Below, piece by piece: positions 21,001 to 32,400 of a DNA stretch of 64,000 nucleotides. The stretch's first letter is position 1. Each line of letters starts with the position of its first letter. The position numbers and the translations under genes were made by a program. Source of the stretch: Nematostella vectensis (taxonomy: Eukaryota > Cnidaria > Anthozoa > Actiniaria > Edwardsiidae). The DNA is taken from assembly GCF_932526225.1 (NCBI RefSeq), contig NC_064047.1:6447501-6511500 (forward strand), written 5' to 3'. Below the pieces are notes generated by a model that saw only the letters and a list, made by a program, of their open reading frames with translations, had not been told where the DNA came from and made no database searches.

Positions 21001-24000
21001 GTAAGTACATCAAACCTTTAAAACTGTGCTGATATGATAGGGTTTACTCGATGACCACTAAGGTCAGAAATGCAAAGATATAAAAACTATCCTATAGAAC
21101 TTACTTTTAATATCTCATTTGGATTGAAAAATTGCGCTTCAATGTCTCTAAAATAATTCGAGTTAAAATCAGGTTTCACGTTGTAATAGCACGATCAGTT
21201 AAACCTCGAACAGCAGAAATAATATGTTTTTTTTCGACAAATCACAAGCGATTTAATGTAAAACAGTCAGAATATAAAAAAAATCCCGACGAGTTTCAGT
21301 TGTCTAGATTCCCGCTTAACTGCTTTGTTAGGAGACAATAAACATTCCACACAACCCGTTGAGCCCTGGCTTGAGCTGAATTAACGAAAAAAAAATAGAC
21401 AATAAAAAGATACCTCTCCCTCTATTCTGAGTTTTCCATCAACCACCCTAATGTCACATCGTCTTGCCTGCTCCAAGCAACCATAACATGACAGTTGCAT
21501 GTTGGGAGAGTGCCCTAGGACATCATTAAGTCTATTTAGACTAGTGCTTATGAATGTTTGCAAGTGAAGGTGGACTCATGTGGATTTGTTTTTTGTTTGG
21601 CTTTGCTTGGATCAGAAAATAATTTTCAAATGAATCACCACAGCCCTTCTAAACATTGTCTTTTTGGATTGTGTGTCCTGTAATTGATTTGTTTGGCTTC
21701 TGGGTAGAAAGGCTTTTTAAAAGCTGTGGAAATAGTGTAAAAAGGCGTGTTGACCGGCCCTCTGCTAGTGAATTTATCAGTGGATCCCCCAGAATGCTTT
21801 GCAAACTGTAATGAGAGAAAGATGGTTTCAGAAGCCTTCAAGGAGTGGTCACTGTGTATTGAGGTCAATATGGAAATGAGTCTGGAGGATGAGAATGCAG
21901 GTATATCTATTTGTGTCTTGAGCTTTGTTTGCTGATATCTTTTCTTGCGTGTTATTTCGAGCGTTTTGCTGAGAGGGTCGATTCTGCTTTTGCTTGTTCG
22001 ATTTGAAATTTGTCGAGGGCGAGCTATAATTTGGCTAAACAGTATTAGTCACCTCTGACTTTGGGGAGAGGAGTGTTGACTGGCCCTCCCCTCGTGAATT
22101 TTCCCCTGGATCTCCCAGAATGCATTGCAATACGTAAAGATATTTTCGTGGTTGTACAATCCTTCAAGAAATGGACATTGTGTTTTGAGGCCAAGGAAAT
22201 GTACCTGGAGGATCAGAATAAAGGTATCTATTTGTGTCTTGAGCTGTATTTGCTGATCTCTCTCCCTTGTGTGGTATTTTGAGCGTTTTATTGAGAGGGG
22301 TGATTCTGCTTTTCTCTCCTTGTTCGATTTGAGATTTGTCAAAGAACCTGTGCTATTATTTGGCTTAAGAGTAGATGCCAACCCCTTGGTTGGATGCATA
22401 TCTGCAAGACCATTTATCCCTTAGACTAATGCCTGAGTATCTTCAGCTTGTTGTGTTTGTTTTGCATTTATGAGTTTTTTGGATTGTGGGTGCTTCTCAA
22501 GTCCGGTTGAGGGTTCAATGTGTTATAAAACACACCCTAAAAATAATGTTTGCCTCCCTGCCTGAAGCCAATGGCTTTTTGGCAAGCTTAAGTGCATAAA
22601 ACAGTCCAAGCAAATTCTGGTTGATAGACAAACAAGCCTCATTAAGTTATAGCTGATATTCTAACAGATAATTTTGATGTTAAAACCATTGGGGAAACCA
22701 CAGGGAGCCGAAATGCTATACATTTATCCCTTCGAGTTGATGCCTGCCTCAGTATCTTGATCTAGTTATGTTGATTTTACATTTATGAATTTTTTGGGTT
22801 TGTGGGTACTTGCCGGTACAGGCCGGTTGAGGGGTCAATGGGTTAAAGGTTCATGTTTTATGGTCGCGCTGTAATAAGTCTTGTTACACACAAGAACTAA
22901 ACTTTCCCATGTTGTAGTGCCAACTTTGCGTGACGATCCCATTAACACCAAGTTCGCCTGCGAGTACGGTGTCGCCACCATTCTGTGTGACGATAACCGC
23001 TTGATTGAGATAACTGAGATTTTCTACGGACGCAAGAAGGATCATGGGGCCATCTGCGTGAAATCTGTTGATAGTGAAATAATGGACTGTAAGATGGACA
23101 GCCAGAAAACAAAGGTGAATTACTTTTCAGATAACTTTTTTACTTCAATCCTTTTTTAATTAATCCACGACAATGCTAGTTAAAGAAAACAGAATGCCCG
23201 TATGCCCATTTCTTTTATTTGAGTCACTTTTGCTCCTACTCAAGTTTATTCTTATCTGTCACGTGACACGACCCACAAATCTTTGCACTCATGTTAAGGG
23301 AACGAAAGCAAGCAGGTCACGTGGCAGCTCTACCCACCTTCGCCTCAATAACTAAGATCCTCTAGTAAAATTGGGATTATGTTTTTCTTTTTAGCGTAAA
23401 GTGTGTTTTCTCGCTGCTCGCAGTAGATGATAAGTGCTTGTGCGCGCAAAAGAAATGGCCGTGCTCGGATGCTTATTTACTTACTTCTACTATCTCCTCT
23501 ATTTGGTATTTACCCACAGAACAGGCTAGCCAAGATGACTAAGATGAGAACGGACTGTATGCATATTTCCTTACATACTCATCTACTTAATTCTGATAAT
23601 CCCCTCCCCCCCTCCTGACCGGAATACTTTTTTTACTCACAGAATAGGCTAGCCAAGAACGGACTGTATGCATATTTCCTTATACTAAGTTCTGGTATCT
23701 CCCCTGACTGGTAAACTTTTATTACCAACAGAACAGGCTAGCCAAGATGAGAACGGACTGTATGCATATTTCCTTATTCTTACTTCTGGTATCTCCCCCT
23801 GACCGGAATACTTTCTTTACCAACAGAACAGGCTAGCCAAGATGAGAAGGGACTGTGATGGCAAGCCTGCATGTGCTTCGATAGTCAGCGGGGATTTCGG
23901 GGATCCTGGCGACTGCCCGGGTGTGTCAAAGTACCTCCGTGTCATCTACTATTGTGGTAAATTAGATTCTTTCACGTATACCAATATTTCAAATAAGGCT

Positions 24001-25201
24001 AAGCTCAAACGTCGTATTATCCATGAGTCGTATTAAATGCAAATGCATGCGAATGAAGATGAAACAATCGACTTGATTCTTTTGCACGCATCTGAATCGC
24101 ATACGGCTCATGGATAATACGTTTGAACCTAGCCTAAGATTGCACCTGGAGAATCCATGTGTCCTGCATTGTTTCATGTGTTTCAAATAAAAAAGCCTAA
24201 GCGATGCTAAGAACCATACTTGATGAGGTTTTTTTTTATCTTACGTGGATCTCACGCTTTCATATTTTTATGCATTTGATAGAAATTCAATGATATTCAG
24301 GTTCATTTCGGTTGTAAAACTGCAATTTACTGACGTTTTTTTAGTTTGTTCTTTTCTTTACCGCGGAACCCCCATATTATAAACCTTCTTTAAGTAGACA
24401 TCTAGCAGACATAGGAGCCTCACGAAGTCAGAGGTGCTCACAGTAAAAGGTCGATGTTCGCATGATCGCCTTTTTGGCCATGGCACTCCCAGATAAATTT
24501 TCTAGCTTACCACAAAGGAATAGCCCTATAAGTTGCAGACGCGTTCAATTTTGTTTAAGCCAATCACAGCTCTTGTAAATAATATTTATTTTTATTATCT
24601 TGTAAATAATATTTATTATCTTGTAAATAATATTTATATTTATTATCTTGTAAATAATATTTATTTACAAGAATATACAATATTTCGGCTCGTATGATCG
24701 ACCTTCTATGCCGACATCCACCGACTTCTATCTAACGTATTTCTCGCATTCAAGGGTTTGGTGAGATATAAACTTCGCTCTGATAGCTCATAACACGAGT
24801 CTTGCTAAATTGTATGGGAAGGGAGTGAAGGGAAGGACCGCGGTGGGCTCTTTCGCATACTCATCTAAAGATTGGGGTATCAAAGGTGACACTTCTGTAT
24901 CTGTTTTGCAGTGAAACCTCCTACGACTCCGACCCCAACTCAGCTGTCTACAGAGGTACCGGAAGTGCAGGGTGGAGAAGCGTCCGGTGTGTCCGGCCCA
25001 CGTACTTTATGTCCGGACGGATACGTGGAGGGAATCGAACCAAAAGAATGCATCCTAGCACCCCTCCCCCCTAAGAAGTGCAATCGTACCAAGGAGGAGG
25101 GGGGTGTGGTTTTCTATAAAAGGAAGAGTGGAGGGCAGGGAACGACGGTCTCAATGGCGATTGTTACCATGGTAATGATTGCAATGGCAATGTTCGTGTG
25201 A
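20916..25201 (+). CDS. SUEL-lectin gene B (exons 20916-21000, 22918-23114, 23827-23956, 24912-25201)
   Basis: Four exons encode 233 residues: a signal peptide, one SUEL/Gal_Lectin domain split over two exons, a Thr/Pro-rich and then Cys-containing stalk, and a C-terminal hydrophobic segment ending at the stop. The predicted product is an extracellular, surface-anchored glycan-binding or adhesion protein. Splice phases are 1, 0, 1. The phase-0 intron splitting the SUEL domain is absent in A and C, where the domain is one exon. The hydrophobic C-terminus without a basic tail suggests GPI anchoring or membrane insertion. A pyrimidine-rich acceptor (TTTCTTTTTCAG) before the start codon suggests a 5' UTR exon upstream. 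Confidence 0.85.
21745..22223 (+). repeat. Duplicated open module in gene B intron 1
   Basis: Two copies (21745-21900 and about 22070-22223) lie about 320 bp apart. Both keep the same frame open for about 52 codons and both end at a phase-1 GTAT(A/C)T donor. Their translations align (GVLTGPLLVNLSVDPPECFA against GVLTGPPLVNFPLDLPECIA; later LEDENAG against LEDQNKG). Upstream 3' splice sites are poor. They could be unused cassette exons, a transposon fragment or a non-coding repeat. No domain is recognised. Confidence 0.5.
22408..22850. repeat. Second diverged duplication in gene B intron 1
   Basis: A block containing TTTATCCCTT, CAGTATCTT, TTTATGAATTTTTTGG, GTGGGTACTT and GGTTGAGGGGTCAATGGGTT is present in two diverged copies about 300 bp apart. 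Non-coding. Confidence 0.6.
22918..23114 (+). CDS. SUEL domain, first half, gene B
   Basis: After GTTGTAG the exon reads LPTLRDDPINTKFACEYGVA and contains FAC, ILC, the EIFYGR motif, AIC and MDC. The donor GTGAAT at 23115 is phase 0. It covers the first four of the eight conserved cysteines. Confidence 0.85.
23520..23850 (+). repeat. Tandem repeat carrying copies of the gene B 3' splice site and exon start
   Basis: The junction CAG/AACAGGCTAGCCAAGATGA occurs four times, with exon-like starts at 23520, 23643, 23732 and 23827. Each copy is preceded by GGAATACTTT-CCAACAG-like intron end sequence and the first three are followed by GGACTGTATGCATATTTCC. Only the last continues into the conserved SUEL half-domain. 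The unit is about 90-120 bp. Confidence 0.88.
23827..23956 (+). CDS. SUEL domain, second half, gene B
   Basis: It reads NRLAKMRRDCDGKPACASIV and ends GDCPGVSKYLRVIYYC, supplying the last four conserved cysteines and the KYL block (GDC in place of DPC). Donor GTAAAT, phase 1. Three decoy acceptors lie upstream. Confidence 0.85.
23996..24136. mobile_element. PIF/Harbinger-like MITE in gene B intron
   Basis: Left arm GGCTAAGCTCAAACG... and right arm ...CGTTTGAACCTAGCC form inverted repeats that extend through GTATTATCCATGAG for about 38 bp. TAA flanks both ends, as expected for the 3-bp TWA target duplication of this superfamily. About 140 bp, non-coding. Confidence 0.65.
24571..24672. repeat. 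AT-rich tandem repeat and palindrome
   Basis: Four copies of CTTGTAAATAATATTTAT separated by TTATTATC-type spacers, the last forming an inverted repeat with TATTTACAAG. Confidence 0.85.
24912..25201 (+). CDS. Stalk and hydrophobic C-terminal exon of lectin gene B
   Basis: After CTGTTTTGCAG it reads VKPPTTPTPTQLSTEVPEVQ, then a cysteine-containing segment with a proline run (APLPPKKC) and an N-R-T sequon. It ends in the hydrophobic segment TTVSMAIVTMVMIAMAMFV directly before the stop. The nucleotides encoding V-T-M-V (TTACCATGGTAA) also occur in the locus D tail exon, supporting paralogy of the tails. Confidence 0.82.
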
Positions 25202-25515
25202 GAGTTTGCTTTCTTTCTGGACCTGAGATATACTTGGAAAACAATTTAATTACCTTTAAACATTCATGCTCCGTATTGTGAACTATTATAAAGTGAAAAC
25301 AAAATTCGACCCTTACAACAAAAACTAGACGTTTTACGATGTAAAAAAAAACACACTCGTTACCTGCTGAAGGTTTCCTGATGTGCATTTGGGAAGTTAG
25401 TAATGCGCATATTATTCCGAAATAAGAACAGAAGAAGGGTGGGCGTGTCTAGAGAGAGACGCAGAGGTGGCCGTTCGCACTGACAACCTTTATTAAAATT
25501 ACGAAAAGTCTGAAT

Positions 25516-25788
25516 CCGTTGTATCGCGACGCCGCATTTTCATACCTCGATTTGTTTTTGCCCTATGGGATTTTCTGTTCCGGTAGTCAAATTATGCTGA
25601 GCCAATCAGATTCTTCTCAACTCTCGCCTAGTACAGTTGCCTGGCTTTCTGTCGCGACACTGTCTGGTTTTCGAGGATAGCCTGGGAAGTGCACAAAACG
25701 AGACTCTGATTGGCTCAGAATGGTTTTACTGACGGAACAGAAAACCAAAACAAACCGTGTTTTGAAAACGCGGGTCGCGATACAACGG
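25516..25788. mobile_element. Foldback element with long inverted arms
   Basis: The left arm CCGTTGTATCGCGACGCCGC and the right arm, whose reverse complement is CCGTTGTATCGCGACCCGCG, pair over about 110 bp, including GATTTTCTGTTCCG, GAGCCAATCAGA and the TGTGCACTTCC region. Non-coding. A related, more decayed copy is at about 49755-49930. Confidence 0.7.
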
Positions 25789-26439
25789 GATCGACAGTAA
25801 CTTCCCTGCCCCCCCCCCTCAAAAAAAAAAAATCGAAGTCTAGAAAATATGTTACCAGTTGCAGCAATGCGATTATTCGACAGAAGACCTCAGTAAGACA
25901 AACGTATCCTGACAGATGCAAGAAAACAAACCTACACTAATCTTTGAAATTATTGACTGGCAGCTTAGTCCATGGCTGTCTGGACTACTGTGGTTATTAC
26001 AATGAATATAGGTCCTGTCCAGGCTATTATTTAAGCCGCATTGTGATGATAAGCAGTTTACAAATATAAGCCAAGTGTTATTATGTTTAAAATGTCTCTT
26101 TGGTTATGAGGCGAATTACAGACACTGAAGATGGAATCTATCTTCTAACAGTGGTTTTTCAAGGTCCAGCATATACAGCAAGATATGCGCTACTAGGCCG
26201 CCATTTAACTTAGTCACTGATCCGAGCAGCTAGGGATACACAATAAATACGTGCCATTCTTACGTTGAGCGGGAGAATGGGTCGAGTTGATATTCCGGAA
26301 TTGCCAAAACCTACGATTTTCTAGCTTTCATTCAGTATCATACCAATGCGTAACTGACGTTATGCTAAAATCCCTTACCTAAAATCGTCCCAGAATGCTG
26401 TTTGCTTTTCAACTCGACCCGTTCCCCCGCGTTCCGTAA

Positions 26440-26540
26440 GAATGGCGAACGCTTTTCCAGGGATGAATGCCCTTTTTATCCAATCAAATGTATTTATCCC
26501 TGGGTTAGCGCTTACCTGCTTTCAAGGAACGAACCCCATG
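26440..26540. mobile_element. Short MITE, partial copy
   Basis: It shares ATCCAATCAAATG and CCCTGGGTTAGCGCTTACCT with the complete copy at 26664-26776 and appears truncated at its left end. Confidence 0.5.
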
Positions 26541-26663
26541 TTTATACATGTTTATACACCTCTAAAAATAATACTTGAGTAACCACCCCCCAAAAAACTA
26601 AACTGCGCACGCATTACCCATTCCCCCGCGTCACGTAAGAATGGCGAATAGACAGCCAGGGCC

Positions 26664-26776
26664 GGGTTTCTAGAAGGCGCTAACCCAGGGGTGGATGGAT
26701 TTATATCCAATCAAATGTCAAGATAGCCGTATTTATCCCTGGGTTAGCGCTTACCTGCTTTCTAGGAACCGGCCCC
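26664..26776. mobile_element. Short MITE with inverted GGTTTCTAGAA...GCGCTAACCC arms
   Basis: The left arm GGGTTTCTAGAAGGCGCTAA and right arm TTAGCGCTTACCTGCTTTCT with TAGGAACCGGCC form inverted repeats around a core of about 50 bp. Confidence 0.6.
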
Positions 26777-29322
26777 AGGTTTAAACACCTCTAAAAAATA
26801 ATGCCTGAGCTTTCGCACCAGAAAAGCGAGTAGGGACTTTAAAATATAAAAAAATAGTAGGGACTTTAAGATATAAATACGGTTACGAGTACGGCGACGG
26901 TAGAAAACAATCTGGGGATTTTTCCGGGTTCCTGCCTTGAATCGAATTTGTCACAAGTGAGTTGAAGTTATTCTCCCGTGTTTCCAGTCTTCTCGGATAA
27001 GGACACTAAACCGGAGGTCCCGTCTTTTCAAGCTGCACTACATTAACCTGAACCGAAGGGACGTAAAAGAACCACTGGGGACGCAATAAACCCTCTGGCA
27101 GCGACCACCCCCAGTGACAGTGCTTACTAACCGAGGGCCATATGTGATGAAAACTGTATATTCAGTTAAATATGCTACCCTCGATAAACAAAGATTACAA
27201 TGAATTTAATTTGAGAGTTAAAAGGCTGCACGTGGAAATGAGTTTTGTCTTATAGATTTCCAACCGTTCTCCGCGGAAAAACGACGTGAAATTCCAAGTT
27301 TTACGGTCTGGCGAGTACGTGTCCGGTTGGAGTATAAATTCACCTTTCCCTGTTTCCTATTCTAGAAATAGAGTTCACGGTTAATTTCAGTTTAGTTCCT
27401 GAATATAAAGTCTAGTGGAAGTGGAATTTGTCACCAAGCGTTAAAAATTTATCTCGGTCTCTCCGTCCTAGTCGTTGCCGTTGTCGCATCTTAATGTCCC
27501 TATTGACCCACTTTTTGGCGGACGGGGGCGACACGTATCCTCTGCCACCCCCGGTGGTAGGGCCATTTTTTTATACGTGGTTTGACAATTCATATTGATG
27601 TGTGTGAGAGGCGTGATTCCCGGATCGTTTCCGAGTACTTTGCTTTCTGACAAGCGCGGAATGAATATATTTAAGAGCGATTTAAGTGCTAATTTTAAAG
27701 GCTCTGAAATAGTAAAAATCATTAGGAGTATCCCCCCAAAAAACATCCATTTCTATGAAATGATCATGTTGATATTTGAACGCCCCACATCGTCGTGCGG
27801 ATAGAAATGAATCGAAAAAAACACTTTAAAGTAATGGCACAGCTGTATTGCATAAACTGAAGACTATAAACTATATTCTATAAATATACTACGCAAATAA
27901 ACATTTTACGGAAAAATTTATTAGTTATTCCGGATTATTGTATATTGTTTCGTTACACACCCTATCCTTGTAGGGACCACTCTCTACCCCTAAATGGGTG
28001 TGATGGACAGCAAATGATACCCCTAAGAGATATAAAACGAGGGAAGCCCAAGACAGCTTAGATAACATTAATATATGGCAATAATAAGCCATGAAGGGAG
28101 TCACAAACAGCATTCGTTATTAGCAGGGTGAATAGCCTTTGGTTAACTGTGATGTACAGCTGAAGGAAAGAGGTAGATCATTTTTTTTAACGAACTTCAT
28201 GGGTAGAGACAATATAACATTCCCGTTTTCTTTTCCTTGAGTAAATTGTGGAAGGATCAAAACAACAGCTAAAAGACGCGCATGCGCATATTTTACTAAA
28301 TTCTGCGCATGTCCGCGAAGACGCGTATGTACATTGACGGACATTTTTGGCGCCAGTTTAACTGTGTCAATTTTTTAATCAAGAAAAAAAACACTCATTG
28401 AATATTACAGCACGGTTGTTTACATAAAGCTTCCGAATCAAACACTGTAATATTGAAAACGATGCAGAATCCATTTGACAGCTTTTCCTAGCATGTATTT
28501 ATGCTATTCACAGACGGGGGCCACAGTTTCTACTGCTGAGAAACGACCCTGTTAATTTCTAGAGGTCCTTATTCGCTGAAGTCGAGCCTCACAGTTGATA
28601 GTTACTTTCTGTGGAGATGAATCAGCACACAACCGCGCGGAAATATCAAAACATCAATATTTTAATTGGCTTTGCACAGGGAATAATACGTTTTCTGGCG
28701 TTTTTGAGGGAAGAATGACAGCTTTACAACGAGTGAAGTATTTAGGAAGGATTTAAATGGCGCCGGATTTTCACATCCTTGATAAGATTTCGATTTACAA
28801 TTCGTGTTATTTAATGACATAAAATAAGAATGATTGTAACTGGGACGTTTGTATTTAGTGGCGATGGAAAACGTTGAAATCTAATTAAGGTTAAGGCTTA
28901 TTTTTTTAAATTCATGATCAACACCCTTTAAAACAATGTCAAATTTGCAGTCGAAAAGCTCGTCAAAATGTCGGAATTTCAACTCAATGTCACCCAGGAG
29001 TTGTGTTCCCCTATCTAAGATCCAAGAGGCAGCGATAGTAATTCTGCAGTGTTGTAGGCTTTAACCTCATGCATGAATTATTTATATTGATTTAATTGCG
29101 TCAACCCTTTTAATTTTTGTGACCGCAGTGAGACAGGATTGGTCAAATGTAATACCCATTCACCCGAACAAAACACTCTTATAAACAAAGTGATTTCTAG
29201 AACTCTGCCAGGAGAAATGCGTGTCATAGTTAGTGATAACATTTCTAATGTCGGCGATATCGGGCATTTCCGCATTACTGCATAAAACGAGAGATCTGAC
29301 CTGACCAATAACTGCAGGAAAT
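26777..29322. other. Intergenic sequence between lectin genes B and C
   Basis: No gene recognised on either strand. Open frames at 27468-27804 and 28120-28344 have no domain and no splice support. Confidence 0.5.
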
Positions 29323-29404
29323 ATGAGAAAAACCGCGAACTTCATCATCCTCTTTGTGGCTCTAGCTTCAAGCTTCACCGAACCTCAGGCTGTAACTCTC
29401 TACG
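29323..29404 (+). CDS. Signal-peptide exon of lectin gene C
   Basis: MRKTANFIILFVALASSFTE followed by PQAVTLY: a basic n-region, a hydrophobic core and a plausible cleavage site after the ASS or PQA region. Donor GTAAGA at 29405, phase 1, as in gene B. Confidence 0.85.
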
Positions 29405-32400
29405 GTAAGAGAAACACGTAGGTGTATTATTGTAAAAACACTTGAGATTTCACACAAATAATTTAATTTTGATTTCTTTTCTCTCTAACAAATATTTTTT
29501 TTAATAGTAAAAGATAAGAGAAAACGGAGATATATAATGTTTTGATTAAATGAATGTGGTTGTTTTTAGGGCTGAAAACACGGTCTGATTATATGCTCCT
29601 AAAATGCAACCGCTTAACCAAACTAACGGTAAAATGTTTTCATTTTCAAAGTTCGCTAGAAGTCGTTTTCATTTTAAGTTACGCCCCATGAAGAAACGAA
29701 TCGTAGAGGTTACTTAAAGACTTTATTACATAAAAACCGAGCAGTACACATTAATCCCCAAAAAGAAAACAAGGATTAGGTTTGGCAGAATGGCTTATGT
29801 GTTTCCGATTTAAAAAATTTAAAAAAAAAACTCCTTGTGGATGTCCTTGCTTGCTTTAATTAACAAGAAAACATAGTCATTGACCGATTTAGATAAAGTA
29901 AAACTATAAAATATACAAAATGGTATAAAATAAATAAAGACCACGAGGCTTTGATGATTTCCCGGTCGGGGGTAAGCCTTTTTAGTCATTCCAGCTTTCC
30001 AGCTTTAACATAGCAGAAATCAGCTAGCTTGAGGATCACAGATAAACTTAAAGTTAAAACCAGAAAAAATCCCCAAATCAGATGAACTCCCGCAGATTTT
30101 ATCTCTATTATTTATTTATTCATTTAAAACCATTTTTTTCACAGCGAGATAAATATTCACCGCAAAGTTTTGTTTTCCCTGCTAAGGACAATGCTTTGAG
30201 GTTATTTAGAAAAATAAAAGAAACGGCGAATTCATTTTCTATGGCATATTAATTTGAAGTTAAATTTACGGGATTCTGTTGCTAACAGCCACGCTTGGAC
30301 GATGGGGTTACTCGTCACCTTCAAAAAGCACACTGGAGGCGATGCCTGCTCGCGTTTGTAATTATTTCTTTTTGTATGAAAATTTTAATTTTGGAGCGAA
30401 AATATTTTTTTGGTTTATTTTCCTGTTAAGAGGCGAAAATTGCGGTGAGGTTAGAAAACAGCAGGGTATGTCACAAGTAAAACACAATGAATAAAATAAT
30501 TTGCACAAAAACCAACAGGGCCATCTTCCCAATTAAAAATCAAAACATGCATAGAACCAATGATATTCACAAATTCATTTAGAAAAAACAACTAAGTAAA
30601 GATAACTTTAAGATAACAAAAAAAAAAAAGAGAAAAAGAAGAGAGAAAAAGAAAACAAGATGGCGACCTGGACTACACAACGTTGCTAAGTACTTGTATT
30701 TCGTTTTGCCTTGCATTATTTCTTCTGTTTAACATGAAAAAAGGCTAAAAACAAATTCAGTGAAAAAAATATGCTGGTATCTCGATTCAAAAACTCAAAA
30801 GGTATAATTATATTTGATTATAATCATACGTCCATGTGGATTCTGATTTTTTGTAAGAATTCAACATTAACACCTTCGTTATGTAAAACAAGTAGGCGGA
30901 AATACGTTGACACTTTGAATCAATTGTACTTGGTCTATTCTTCCCCATTGTGATACATACATTTTAGATTGAAATGGTTTATCACTATGGCTGATCTTCT
31001 CTCAATTGTTTTATAAGATATTTGGCAAAGCAGCTTATAAACTGAAATTAGTGGAGGTAGTTTTGGCACGAAACCACGGAAGACTATTTTCTCAATATAT
31101 ATGATACTTTCTTACGCCCACAAGTACATATGTGATCATGACGGAAGTGTATAGCTTTGAACCATAGCTTTCCCGGTTTCCCTCTTTGTAGAAAGTCAGC
31201 TTTTATGAGTCAAACAACACGGGCAACCTCTCCCCCCAAGGTGTGTTAACTGTTTTTAATGAAATGTCGTCTTGACCTAACAGGGGGTGTGTGGGGCAGA
31301 CGTTTAAGACCTCTGGTTCCCAGGTTAGACAAAGCTAAAGCCAAAAAGTACCGAATAAGCCATTCACATATCTCAAATCATCTCAAGTATTTAAACAACT
31401 GATAAGGAAAGTGGAAGTTTTTTTTTTCAACATGAAACACTTATTCGATAAGGCTAGTTGTAATAGAAACGACTCCCCTATAGACAAACTGGGCGTGGAC
31501 GAAACGAAAGTAAACCCACTTTAAAATTTACCAAGAAGACTCGAGAGAGGTTGAAACTGTGAAATATGTACCACGCGCATGTGCAGGGCACATATCACCG
31601 CTGCCACCTGTTTGTGCCGATCGCGGGCGTCTCGCTCGAACGTATCTGCGTTATGTTTTAACTAAGCTTAACATTTGTGGAAAAATATTTTATTGAAATA
31701 TCGATAAAAGATATGGCGAAAGTAATGCCAAAGGAACATTTGATTGGCCAGCCCCTCGTGGAGAGGTTGTATGTAAGCCATTTTAGTGCTGGCCAATGCA
31801 AACGCTTCAAGAAATTTAAATGACGGAAGCATAGAGGCGGTTACGATACATAGATTCCTACAGTGTAAGTCTACCTTTAAAATAGTTCTATGTACAACTG
31901 TGTCAAACAACCTTAGGCTACATGTAAGCTTAAGTAGATAGTCGATGATTTAATAATTTTAACGCAGATGATTTAAAGAAGGTCGATCGGCCATCCCTTG
32001 ACCGTTAAAGTTTAGGTTTAGGGCTGCTACAATAGTGTTTTACAAGAAAATAATTTTGTTTTGAAAACTGTCATTTCTCATGCTTGCACGGCCAATTTCT
32101 TATTTGGACATTACATACCATATTTGTAAGTCCGCTTCAATCCGTTTTTCGCTTTTTCCCCCTCCCTTAAATCAGTGTAAGTTGAAAAATTCCACGTAAA
32201 CTTGCAGGAGATCGTGTTAACTACGATGTCGCTGACCACCATTTTGAACAGGTTTCCAGTGAGCTCGCCTCAGGGTCTTTTAGACCATTTAATAAAACGA
32301 CAAGCATTGGTTGATATGCAAAAAAATCAATATATATATATAGCTTTAACAGATATTTGGTTGAGGTATTCTAGCGTGAAAAAGCCACGTAAAACCATAG

